NCBI GenBank assembly: GCA_035236585.1
Contig: CP141127.1
Span: 45,088,001-45,152,000 of the forward strand
Length of the DNA stretch: 64,000 nucleotides
Source of the DNA: Warburgia ugandensis
Taxonomy: Eukaryota > Streptophyta > Magnoliopsida > Canellales > Canellaceae
Reading direction: 5' to 3'
The stretch's first letter is position 1, and the number at the start of each line of letters is the position of its first letter. Shown piece by piece: positions 11,283 through 22,971 of the stretch. The notes under the pieces are model-generated. The model saw only the letters and a program-made list of their open reading frames with translations, had not been told where the DNA came from and searched no databases. Both the position numbers and the translations under genes were made by a program.

Positions 11283-14026
11283 TGTGACGACCCGGGTTTT
11301 CCCATGCATTTTTAAATGCAAGATCTAAATTCCTAAGGCAGGATGCATCCCTATTTGAAAACCATTTTATAAAAACCATGCAATGCAGTGGAAAATCTTT
11401 TATTTTAAATTCATTTTGAAAACCCCGAGTGTCATTTGCTTTCACAACAACCAAAGTAGTTTTTGAAAAACTATAGAAATCATAATTGTTTTTCCCCAGG
11501 TCTATCCAAGCATAAAGACACAAATTTCAACTGTAAATAAATACAAATACATGTCCAAAGGGTAAAGAGTTTACTCACATGTATAGTTGTCTCCTTTGTT
11601 TATTCACTTGCTCGTAGCACTAATATCTCCTGAGACGTCTTCTATTTGTGAGTGGAATTATCCTGAAAAGTATTAAGGATAGGGTGAGTATATACTATAC
11701 TCAGTAGGAGTCTATCACTACTAGTTTTGCAATGCAAGCTATGTTTAAAATCATATGCTCTTAAAAACATGTGCATGTTCGAACAATCACGTTCAATATC
11801 GATATTAAAAACCACTGTCGAATTGAAATACTGACGACTTAAAGAATAGCATAATCCAAGTCGAAAGTATCGTATATCATAAACATAATGATATGCTTAA
11901 GATGCTCAACTGAATCCAACTCATGGATATTTGGTATGGTCGACCAACCTCATGTCATGCCATATGCAATGCAAATAAATCCTCAAACCATAGGGTCCAA
12001 CTATGCCCACAACCTAGCCGCCATGTGGTCCCCAGGTACAGAGGACACAGGGTCATATGCCTCCACGGGACATATGACACTTTGACCCAGTGCCGTGACA
12101 CTAGTGGTAGCCCCCTGTACCACATGCAATCGAAGTACGGACGTTGCCCTTTTTTTGGGCTTGGTACCCATCCACCTAATAGTGGTAGAGGCTGAAGGCC
12201 AACCCAAACCTCTCGACATAGTGCCCACGAGCTTATCAGCCCAAATCATATCAGATCAAACCAGTGAAAACCTATTTTTCAAAACTTGTCCTCTTTGGGT
12301 CCCTCACAACTTCCTGGCCCTCACAACTGCCTACTCAGCGTCTTTTGGTAACCCTCAAGGACATGCAATCTTTCAAAAACTCAATGCTCACAAATCATGC
12401 AATACATGCATTAGTTTGCTAAACATATCTATGCATAATGTATATGCAATCATTTGCAAAACATATCTATACATAATGTATATGCAATTATTTGCAAAAC
12501 ATATTTATGCATAAAGCATTTATCATATTTATATTGAATTAAGTCATGCTAAATAAGTTATATAATTTATACTTAAAACATGCATAAAACAATCATGGCT
12601 CTTTGAAAAAGTCTAGTAGCGATAGAGCACCTACCTCAAAGTCTCCTGGAGTCGCGTCCTTTATCAATTCAACCCGTTCCTTGGTCTCATTTATAAACTC
12701 CTAGGTATGAATGGATACAAGGAGTCCTTATTAATTTCAATCTATTTAGGCATTAAACCGCTAGCTCTGCCTATTGGGTCCATGGTCCTTGCCTAATTCA
12801 TTCGTCAGGCTAGATCCTATAATATGGACCTACTTATTCAATAGTTAAATTCTATAAATGGTCATATGATCCTAATTTTAAAGTCACATTAGGTCCGCGT
12901 GTCCCAGTTCCTAGTACACCCATGCATCCTGGTTGAACCGTGACCGCCTCACGTGCATGTGCGCCTAAAGGCCGTGCCAGGGACTGCGTTTTGCACTCGC
13001 ACATGCATGCTCAAGTGATGCGCTATGGCGCACATCATTGCACGAACGCACCTTGTAGTATGGCGCGTCTCAACTCCCAAGGCACCCCGTGCACCCTGGT
13101 CGAGCCAGGACCCGTGCCCCATGTTGCACACGCACATGAAGGCCGCACCTGGGATAGTGTACGCACTGTCGTACACTTGGAACATGTCCCAGGGACCCAG
13201 TCCCCAAGTGCACGTGGTGCATGGCGTCCTTGGGACGCCTGGTTCATGCAAGGCTAGCCCAAGCCGGCTTGGAGTGTTTCCCGGCCAGGAAACTTGGCTG
13301 GAAATGGCTGGGGAAGGTCTAGATCCGGCATGGATCTGGCCTAGGGAAAGCAAAACGGAAAAGGGAAGAACGATTTACCTGTAGACTGGGGACGCCCTTT
13401 TTCCCAGTGGGTGTGCCTGCTCGCCAAAAAACTTGAACAAAGGGGGGAATTCATGCAAGGCCGGAACAAGAGAAGAAAGGGGCATGGGGAGACGGGAACG
13501 GCATGGCCGGCCTGACTTTGGCCTGGCCGTTGCTGAAAAATGCAAAGGAGATGGGTTTTCGATTTTTCCAGAAACCCAAGTCTCAAACGGCTGGAAAAAT
13601 GCCGAAAAACTTGTGTTTTTGGAGAGGGGAGATGGGGTTTTTATAGCCCTGCTTATGGCGGTGGCAGAATCCTCTAGAAAAATCAGGATCGAGGGTTTCT
13701 GGAGGGGTCTAGAGGTTGAAGACGATAGGGGGTGCCGTTATCAAAATGGCCCCCTGCGTTTTTCGTCCTTTTTCGTTTTAAACGTTTTCTGTTCGATTTC
13801 CCTAAATACCCCTATCTTTAAACGGTTATAACTTCTTCATACGAACTTCGTTTTGGGTGATTTTTGAGGCGTTGGATTCCATTTTTCGAGTAGAATCTAA
13901 TGGTGCTAAGATCCTCACAAATTCCTTCATTTACTATTTTAAATAAAGTGAAACATTTAACTCAGTTTATTTCCTATAGAATGTTCAATTTTCATTAAAA
14001 ATAGTGTAAATTGCTCGGGCATTACA
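11283..14026 (-). mobile_element. Solo LTR of family A (2.74 kb)
   Basis: It reads TGTGACGACCCGGG at the left and GCTCGGGCATTACA at the right, the reverse complement of the A1 LTR ends. It is flanked by perfect 5-bp duplications ATGTG (11278-11282 and 14027-14031). Like A1, it keeps the module containing a GCCC-A/T run-GGGC hairpin near 12145-12170 and the conserved hairpins at 11685-11703 and 12052-12078. The absence of an interior indicates LTR-LTR recombination. Frames at 11888-13831 are LTR sequence, not genes. Confidence 0.93.
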
Positions 14027-14420
14027 ATGTGAAAGGACCATTTTACCCTTTTATGGAAATTTTTTTTATTTTATTCTCCCGAATTGGAATTGAACGTACT
14101 TAGTGGCGTTGGAATCATATTTCTGAGTACATTCTAAATATTGAAGTCTTAGATATCAATTATGCATAAAATTACCATTTTATCCTTTTATTCATAAAAA
14201 TGGAGAAAATTAGGGATCTTTTATTTTAACTCGGAATTGAACGTACTTACTATTATTTCTATCTGTTTTTCGAGTACATTCATAACTTGTAAGTTTTAAA
14301 TCATGTTTTAATCTTTATAAAAAGGGAATTTCTACTAACTTAATATTCCAGCCCAGAATTTCTAAAAATTCAAACTAAATTGATTTTCTCAATCAATTTA
14401 CAAAAATTGGGGTTATTACA
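14027..14420 (-). mobile_element. Start of LTR F, split by the solo LTR A
   Basis: On the minus strand the segment begins TGTAATAACCCCAATT at 14420, a start like those of families A to D. It contains the shared promoter-proximal block twice in degenerate form (about 14040-14130 and 14190-14290). It abuts the pol remnant of element G with no integrase or polypurine tract between them, so F was either inserted into G or joined to it by deletion. Confidence 0.65.
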
Positions 14421-15660
14421 CTTCACCACCAATCTGGACAAGTGGTCTGCTACTACATTTTATGAACCTTTGTTGTCCCTAATTTCTATGTCAAACTCTT
14501 ATAGTAGTAGTATCCAATGGATCAACCTAGGTTTTGCGTCCTAGCTAGAAGGGAGGTACTTTAAGGTCGTGTGATCCGAATATATTACAACTTTAGACCC
14601 CAATAGGTAAGATATAAACTTATCCAGAGCGAACACTATGGCTAACAACTCTTTGTTAGTGTAGAATAGTTGAGTTGCGTGTCAATTAGTGTTTTACTAG
14701 TGTAATATATCACATGGTGAAGTTTATCAATGCATTGCCCCAAAACAGCTCCAATGGCATGATCAAATGCGTCCCACATTATCTCGAATGGTGCACTCCA
14801 ATTTGGTGGTCAAATAATAGGTGCAAAGTCAACTCGGCCTTGATTCGTTCAAATGATTTCTTAAAGTCATCATCAAAGTCATATATGGTCTCCTTGGTAA
14901 GTAAATTAAAAAAGGGGCTTGGCAATTTTGTTAAAATCCTTGATGACTCGTCTCTTAAAGACTGCATGTCCTAAAAAGGAGCAGATTATTTCACTGTTCT
15001 TGGTGGAGGAAGGCTACATATTAAATCTACTTTTGCCTTATTAACTTCTATCTCATTGGGTGATATTATGTGGCCTAATACTATACCACCCTATACCATA
15101 AAATGACACTTTTCCTAGCTTAAGAAAAGATTCTTTTCTTAACACCTTGCAACAACTAACTTTGTGGTGCAAGCAGTCATCACATGATGACCCAAATACT
15201 GAGAAGTCATCCATAAACACCTCAAGCAATCTTTCTACCATGTCAAAGAAAATGCTCTACATACACCTTTGAAATGTAGTTGGAGTGTTACAAAGCCTAA
15301 AAGGCATATGTCTGTAAGCAAAGGTTCCAAAAGGGTAGGTGAAGGTAGTCTTCTCCTAATCCTCTAGTGCTATTGGAATCTAGTTTTAACCAGAATATCC
15401 ATCCAAAAAATAGTAATAGCTATGTTCAGCCAACCTCTCTAGTATTTGGTCAATGAAGGGTAGAGGAAAATGATCTTTTCCTGTGACCACGTTCAACTTT
15501 CAATAGTCAATGCAAACTCTCCACTTGATGGTCATGTGGGTGAGTACTAACTCGTTATCATCATTTTTGACTACCATGACCCTGGATTTCTTAAGTACAA
15601 CCAAAATGGGGCTGACCCAAGTACTATCAAAGATAGGGTATACGACGCCAACATCTAAGA
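14421..15660 (-). pseudogene. Ty3/gypsy (Athila/Tat-like) reverse transcriptase and RNase H remnant
   Basis: Read on the minus strand from about 15660 to 14421, fragments occur in pol order. They are a KLLD..YPI.DS.WVSP segment and the WRVCIDY fingers motif near 15490-15660, then EVFMDDFSVFGSS near 15180-15225, which contains the catalytic MDD (a variant of YxDD). A connection segment FFNLLTKET.YDF follows near 14860-14920, then RNase H fragments near 14700-14800 (WDA..HAIGAVLGQ) and near 14421-14510 (NVVADHLSRL). Stops, frameshifts and a deletion just after the MDD motif make it non-functional. The spacing and wording fit the Athila/Tat branch, which is neither Ty1/copia nor chromovirus. No integrase follows; an LTR of another family begins at 14420. 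Confidence 0.88.
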
Positions 15661-17150
15661 GCTTGAAAACCTATCAAATTCAATAAATGTTCAGGAAACT
15701 AAGTTAGTACTCCTTTTAGTTCTTGGAAATTGACCAAATTACTGGGATCTTTCAAAGTATTGTGCACTGAAGAATGTATGGAATTACATATAACCCTAAA
15801 AAAGATGGTAGTCTCTAATACTCACTGGGTATAGATCTCCATTGATTTCCTCAAGGTCTCTAAGTCATAAGCATCCATTAGTATAGAGTATGCACAATGT
15901 AAAAGTGTGTTTTGATATTTAACTTTTATAAAATTCTTCAAAACATGAATAACATGCAGAATTAATCATATGCATTTCTATTAAGAACTTAATGTAGTGG
16001 AAAAATAAGATTCTAACAACCCAATTCTCATCAGTAAAGGAACTTGACCTTAAAACTCTGAAAACTCAAAAAATTTTGATTTTTGAAAAACACAAAAATC
16101 TCATATGTGTCTACACCACTCAACCTAAACTAAACATTGTCCCCCAATGTTTTCAGAACATAGGGCTCCTATATGATAAATGGGTAATGTAGAATAATGA
16201 GACTCTCTAAAACCCTAGGATGCCTTCTAGTAAGTGCTATGTTTAACATCTTTAGCCAGACATGCTATACAATGTAAACACTTTTGATATTTTTCAATAC
16301 TTTGACTCTTGTCCTTTTTTGAACTTTTTCTACCATCTCTATTCCATTTTGAATGATAGGTAATGGATATTTTGACTAGGGTTTCTTTGGGTGAAGATAA
16401 ATCAGTTTTATAAAAGAACAACTTTTTAAAAAGGCTTAATGGTATAACTAATGGTATAGTATCTACAAAGGATTTTATGACTCTACGCTAAAATAATGGT
16501 GGCTTATGTCATTTCCTAGATTTCTTAAGTCCATTTGAGTTAGTATATATTTGGGAAACAAAGTTACTACTCCTTTTTAAATCTTGGCATTTTTGACCAA
16601 AACAAAGATACTAGGATCTTTCAAAGTAATGTCTAAAGAAGGAAATATGGAATTCCTTGTAACCCTTAGAAAGATTACAGTCTCTAATACTCACATGGGT
16701 ACGAAAGTCTCCACTAATTTTTCTCAAGGTCTCTAAGTCAGCACCATCTATTAGTTTAGACTTATATACTGTGTGTAAGAGTATTTTGAGATTTAACTTT
16801 CATAAAACACTTCAAGATATGAATAAAATGTATAATTAACCATACACATTTATATTAAGAAGTTAAAGTAGTGGAAATACTAAACTTCAAACAATCCAAT
16901 TCTCATCGTAGTTAAAGAACTTTGACCTCAAAAGCTTAGATACATTTAAACTATTTTTTTCAATAAGAACATGAAGAAAAACTCAGAAATCTCATGCATG
17001 TCTACACCCCTGAACCTAAACTAAACATTATCTTCTATGTTTTGAAATATGGGACACTAAATGATAAATGAGTAATGTAGAATAATAAAACTATCAAAAC
17101 CTTGGGTTGCCTCCGAGTGAGTGCTAAGCTTAACGTCTTCAACTAGACAA
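15661..17150 (-). repeat. Two diverged copies of a roughly 0.8-kb non-coding block inside element G
   Basis: The block around 15700-16480 recurs at about 16530-17150, with shared landmarks offset by about 870 bp (GGGATCTTTCAAAG near 15744 and its variant near 16612; the TAATACTCAC string). A third copy lies in element H at about 28840-29370. No coding sense was found. It sits between the gag-like part and pol of G. Confidence 0.65.
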
Positions 17151-17299
17151 CCCATAACTATCCTAATTTTCTAAACCTTAGAATCTTGTGCATCTATATA
17201 CATATTTTTCCTTTAACATTGATGACAACCACAAATTTGGTTTTGGCAGGACCACATTGAAATTGATGATCTTCCATTTTTAAAATTTCATAGTAAATA

Positions 17300-18620
17300 A
17301 ATATCCTCCACCTTAACATATGAGGCGGTGGCAACTTGATATCATAAAAGGCAACAACAAAGTTTGCTAGACCTTGTTGAAATGAATGGTACCCTTGTTC
17401 ATCAAATTGATAGATAATGGGGCCCGTAAAAATTAGTACATATTTTTCGTCCTTGCCCCTTACATTTTCCTGAAATTAGGGTATAAGCTAACTCTGCAAG
17501 TTGTTCATGATTTAATGGAGGCAAGGTGGAGCCTAAACCCATAGTGTCTTCTAATATGTACCCTAGAGTTGGTTGATGTTTATCCAAAACATCAATTGAC
17601 TCTTCTTCTTATTCTTCAGACACAGGTAATATTCTAGGAGAAACTATATTCATACCTGTTGTTTGATCAAGTAAAGTCTACAGGTCCCAATTGGGTTCAT
17701 TTTCTACACTACAAGGCTCAATTTGAATTTCAAGCTTTGTAAAGGGTTCTATGCTGTCTTGCCATTAAGAAGTGTCTAAATATTCATTTTCTTTGTTAAT
17801 AGATGTCTCATCATCGTAATCAGAAAAAGGATCAAGACATGACTTGAGTGGATATAAGTCAAAGGTTTGCAAGGTTGGTTGTGGATTGTGTGGCTTAGAA
17901 GAATCATAAGACATGTCCATCCTAATGTCTATAATTATGGGTAGGGATGGTTGAAAACTTTGAAGCTTAATAGGAATAGAAGGTAATTCCCACCTAGAAA
18001 TTCTTTCAAGGTTTTTCTCATTCTCCTCCATCATTTGTTTCATTTCCTCAATTATTTTTTGAGTTGATTCCATACATATCATAAAGGTTTCTTCAAATGA
18101 TTGTTTCTTGTGTGTGGAAGAAACAACTTGCATGGCATTGAGATATTGGGAAAGGATTGATCAGCTTAAAACCATGATGATTGTCCTTGATATGGTTGAT
18201 ATTCTTAAGACCATGGTCATTTATGATTCCGAGCACACCCATTATAGTCCTGCTAGTCCATCTCACTATATAAATGAATGCTAGGTTCAAGGAATGTAGT
18301 GTGTGCATCCATTAGCTCCTGATAATATCCATTGTAAGTGGATCTCGATGACCATGAAATATTGGGATTTGTGTGTTCAGAATAAGTGTACGAATTCTTG
18401 TACTGAGGTTTTCCATATGGCAGATATGACTCATTATCTTACCTAAGAGCATTGAACCTATTAATCAAACTTTCCATACTATCCAATCGACAATCAATTG
18501 CATTGAGTTGAATATGAGTATACCTTGTTTCTATCTAATACATATAAGGTAATGTCTTAGGAGTGAAATAATATGAAAGTGGTGGTTTTCCATCCCATGT
18601 TTGGTAGGCTAGTGCAATCA
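17300..18620 (-). pseudogene. Gag-like region of element G (decayed)
   Basis: Minus-strand frames at 17402-17587, 17765-18133 and 18093-18308 form one broken coding stretch. Visible features are a charged, probably coiled-coil part (IIEEMKQMMEENEKNLERI), acidic runs, and an EIQ.EPC..E..PNWDL string followed by EEESIDVL..HQPTLGY. The same strings occur in element H (29666-30079), so this is a shared retrotransposon protein region rather than a host gene. Its position upstream of pol on the minus strand suggests gag or the gag-protease linker. I recognise no zinc knuckle or protease motif. Confidence 0.6.
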
Positions 18621-21450
18621 AATTTACATACAACCAACACGAACCGTTGTGTACAATAAATGAGTGCTTTTTGTTTTTTGTTTTTTTAACTACTGAGAAG
18701 CCCTAACTATATGATGCTACCTAACTAAATGTGACTCCTAAATCTAAATGATGCACAAGCAATCCCTAATGCTAGCAAACTTAATATGATGATCTTTGTT
18801 AATTTGAGAGGTAAACCTAGACAACTCCTCCTTCAATCCAAACTTACTATTGCTTACTAATTAGGTCCTACCCAAGGTGGTTAATACAATTCTATTGGAA
18901 GGATACACACGGACCTCAACAACGGTCAACAAAAGGCATGGGAAAATTACTTAGATTTTTTATACCCTCCAAAACAGCAAAGTTCAATGGCCACGAGAGT
19001 GATAATAGATCGTCTCTTTCAAAAAGGGTTATATGAGCTCAAAACCCTAGCCCTCTTGCTACTTTGTTTTAAATTAAGATTAATGGCTCGATGGCAAGCA
19101 TACAAGAAATTGATTTGATTTCCTAGGTGAGTGAAGGATTTGGTGATGAATCCAGTCCTTATCTTATGAGGGTTCCTATGGGATCCTTACTAACATTAAG
19201 TTGCATCCACCATAAAGCAATAAAAGTGCAATGCAAGTATAAGTAAGCAAATTAATGCAAACTACATGCTATCCAACCAAGGTCTAGATAGGTGCTCTCT
19301 AATGCAACAACCCTAGTTAAAGATGTAACAAATAAGATGAATTAGCCTAAACTATATGAATTATTCTACCAACCAAATGCAAAGTTATACGTAATGCAAC
19401 TATACTAAAAAATAAAAAGAAGGTGAGGGAAACTTATAATGGGGTTTTTTATGAAGATCAAGTGTGGGCCTCCATGCCACACACTTGCCCTATTTTATTA
19501 CAATGCATCTAAAATTGAAATAAAGAAATTGCAACTTACAATATGAAATACAAGTAGTTTAAAGATTCTAGTAAATAAATTCATACAATTATAAAAATAG
19601 GATATAATTTTTTACTTAAAATTTTTGAATAAGGGAATGTTTTAAAGTCAAAAATAAAGAATAGAATAAGTGTGTTAAGAAATTAGGTTAATTAGGATAT
19701 TTGGAACCAAGGATCATAAGGGAATATGGAGATTTGATAATTACATTAAATTAACCTTAAGCAACTATACAAAAGGAAATAAAAACTAAAATATAAATTG
19801 ATGCTAAATTAAGGAATTATATAGACCACAAATAGTTGAAGACACTAACCTAAACACCATCCAAATCCTAGGGTGAAATTCCAAATAATTAGCTGGAATT
19901 GTAAAATTGGTCAATTGTTGTCTAGAGTACAATTGTAAAATGTACCCTAAGTAGGATATAATTGAAAACAAGTTAGTTAAATACAAGATTTAATTAAATT
20001 TAAAATTCAATTGGACCTATATTTTTATCCATTGGATTTGGACTATCCACGTGGGGGCCCAAGCCATGGGCAGCTGGTTCCCTACGTGTTGACTATTTCT
20101 CACATTCATAAAATATAACTAAAGTATAAACTGATAAACAAGTATGGGCTGAAATTTTTTTTTCAGCATTAACAAACTAGAGAAGAAGAGAAACTATGGG
20201 AAGAAGGAGAAGACATTGGGAGGGAGGAAGTTAGTTGGGAAGGAAGAAAGGGTAGTGGAGAACTAGGAAGTTGAAGGAGGAAGTCAGCTTTGATTTAGAG
20301 GTGTGTCAGATAGGGGAAACTCTATTAGGTTGAGCTCCACCCAAGAAAGAACAGGCTCCCACGACTCTAGAAAATCAAGTTTGAGCCTAGCCATTCTAAG
20401 CTCTACAAGGTAAAGGGATTTAGTTCCTATGAGTTGTTAATGCAAGCTTTGTTTAGCAACACTAAAAACCTTGTGATTTCTCCATGTTCAACTTCCAAAA
20501 TCCTGGTTTTTTTACAACTAAACTAGTAATTATGTTTCTAGAAAATTTTGTTTTACTATGTCAATGGATGGCATGATTTTACTTCTTATCAATAGCAAGA
20601 GATGATTTCTTGCTAGTGCATTATCCATGCTTGATTTAGAACTGATTCTTACTGGTTTTCTTGATTGCATGTTGATTTAAATCATACTTTGCTCTTCCTG
20701 ATGACATGTAAAGGTAGAGGTCAAAGGGTAGCTTCCATAGTTGAAACCTCCATATGAACTATCATTCTACGAGAATCCTTTTTGGTTTTTCCTCTTAGTT
20801 AGTTAAATTTGGTAATAGTTCATCAAAGAACCATTTATGGAGAATCTTTCATCATGTTTTGGTGGTGGAAGTCAAAATAGGGATTGGGCACCCCTGTTTT
20901 ATTCCTACACCTAAGTAGGTAGGTAACACCCAAAATCCCAGCCTAAAACCTCTAAGTAATATACAAAATTGAAAAAATAAAACATGGTCTTTGAAATATG
21001 ATGTCTCTCTTTAACTCGATATTGAATTGCGCCACAAATTTCAAACTTATTTATTGATTTGAGGGGTTGACATATGGAGGAATTCACTTCAGTTTTTCTA
21101 TATCTTACCTTCTGAAAATGTGAAGCTTTTCTCTACCTGCTAGGTTTTCCTCGAGCTTGGATGGGTAGACTTGATGACTCTTAACAAAATTAGGTATGTA
21201 AAGTATTCTTCGTTAGTTTTCATGTTAGTTTAACACCTTAATCTAGGTCAAATTCAATTCTTTTAGCTAGGTTAAATAGTTTAAATGAGATCCATCCAAC
21301 ATATGTTTCTGTGGCATTCCCCGTGGGATTGACCTATATTTGCCAATTCTAGACTCCAATGGAGTGCACGTAATTATTAAGACATACTAGATAAATTGGT
21401 GCAAAAAGATAGATAATGTAATTTGTTGAATAAAAGTTGCATTTAGATAA
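18621..21450 (-). mobile_element. Presumed 5' leader and LTR of element G, borders not found
   Basis: No gene is seen. Blocks such as 18690-19500 match 31000-32000 beside the equivalent gag-like region in H, so they belong to the shared element. Beyond about 20100 the origin is less clear. There is a purine-rich stretch at 20180-20290 and a CCCCGTGGGATTGACC string at about 21320. I did not find exact TG/CA ends or a target duplication. Confidence 0.4.
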
Positions 21451-22151
21451 TAAAAAAAATCCAAGTTTTCTTTGGTTAGAGAATGTTCACCACCTCAGCA
21501 TTCAATTGAGATTGATTCTTCTACATACATATATATATATATAGAATAATCACCACCATATGATTTATATAACAATTAGCTCACCACTCTTGGATATAGA
21601 ACCACCACTAAGAGGTATAGAACTTAAGGTTGGAAATTCACTCACCACCTTAAGGATACAAAGTTAAGGTGCCTTTCCACCCTTAACTCCTCCAACTGCT
21701 ACAGATATGCTAGAACTAAGATGCAAAACTCGCTCTTAGCTTAATGGAAAAAAACACATCCAATAGCTATTCCTCCAACCTGGAAAAAAAAAGTCACTTT
21801 GATTAATGCAAACTAACCTCTACTCTTTTATTCATACCTAGGGTACAAAATAAGCAATGCACAAATAAAGAAATTATCTTATTATAAGAATTGCTTCGTC
21901 TGAGAAGATTATCTAAATATGTAACACTTAACCTCTAAGACTTTTCTAATCTTGGTTATTGTTAAATGTTCACTTGTTAAACATTGGGTAGTTACTAATT
22001 ATAATCTAGCAACTCCTAAACTCATACATTACAAATTAGCAAGCTCCTAAACTTGTAAACTTCCCAAGCAAGAACTTTCTAAGCAGTGGTAGTTTTAGTC
22101 AACATCTTAATCCCTTGACCAACAAAGACTTGTAGGAGTGTTTTTTGGCTC
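21451..22151. other. Gene-proximal intergenic DNA
   Basis: An AT microsatellite lies at about 21527-21542. Otherwise nothing is recognised. Confidence 0.5.
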
Positions 22152-22356
22152 TTTAAGTTAGAGGACTTTGCGCAACGGTAAAAGTTGTTGTCATGTGACC
22201 TTGAGGTCACGGGTTCAAGGCGTGAATCAGCCTCTTGCAAAATACAAGGTAAGGCTGCCTACTATAGGCCCCTGTGGTCCACCCCTTCTCCGGACCCTGC
22301 ATAGGCGAGAGCTTCATGCACTGGGGCTGCCCCCCTTTTTAAGTTAGGGGACTTTG
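22152..22356 (+). mobile_element. Au SINE (tRNA-derived) with target duplications
   Basis: The body at about 22171-22337 begins GCGCAACGGTAAAAGTTGTT and contains a Pol III B-box (GGTCACGGGTTCAAGGC, about 22204-22220). It continues through the familiar Au segments AAGGCTGCCTAC, CTCCGGACCCTGC and GAGAGCTTCATGCACTGG, and ends in a T tract. It is flanked by a 19-bp duplication (22152-22170 and 22338-22356, TTTAAGTTAGAGGACTTTG with one mismatch). Au SINEs are known from many angiosperms. This copy lies about 0.6 kb upstream of the ZIP start codon in the same orientation, and its good preservation suggests a fairly recent insertion. Confidence 0.93.
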
Positions 22357-22971
22357 ACTTGTCAAGATATTATCTCCAAGAAACCAATCCAAAATGTTTA
22401 GCTTATCATGACCCATGCTATCCTCAAGATTTAATCTTAGACATCCAATTGATGGAAATTTTAGCCATCTTTTATCCATGACCCAAGATGCCGTGCAAAC
22501 ACTTCATGTTAATAATCCCCATCCATCCTTGATCAATTGTGCTCATTACCCAAGAGAGTTTGAGAAAGATCTCGACTGTCCAATGTTAGATCTCCCTTGA
22601 TATCCTTTGGTCTACCTTCGGTCTTAGAATTTTAGACACTCCTGTGTTACAAGTGCTTTGACTTTTCTTGGGCTACCGAACTTTTGTATGACGAACATAA
22701 TAAACGGTTTAGATATAAAGAAAAATATGAACATGTATGAAAGACAAGGGCGTGGATATCTTCTCACGGTAACAGCGCGTACGTCTACCGTCACTCAAGA
22801 CCAAAATGCAGAGTAAAGCGGACAGTTCCCGTTATCTTTTGTTTTTTTCCACGATATGCGCGAGTGGAACGTACACAAAGAACCCCAAAGTCTCCCGTCC
22901 CTTTTCTACTTTATTTCTCCATATCTCCTTCTTGGCACATTGCACAGAGAGCCAAAGAGACACTCACTACC
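22357..22971 (+). promoter_or_regulatory. 5' flank and presumed 5' UTR of the ZIP gene
   Basis: There is no clear TATA box at a decisive place. An upstream ATG at 22806 opens a 62-codon frame ending at 22994 that overlaps the chosen ZIP start. If transcription begins before it, this would be an upstream ORF. A second upstream ATG at 22864 is in frame with ZIP. Confidence 0.4.

Noticed and set aside
22171-22337. A genuine tRNA gene
   Set aside because: The B-box is good, but the sequence lacks a full cloverleaf and has the Au SINE tail and a 19-bp target duplication.
22864-22971. Extended N-terminus of the ZIP protein from the upstream in-frame ATG
   Set aside because: The extra 36 residues do not resemble ZIP N-termini, while MTTGC followed by CRDG matches the expected start.
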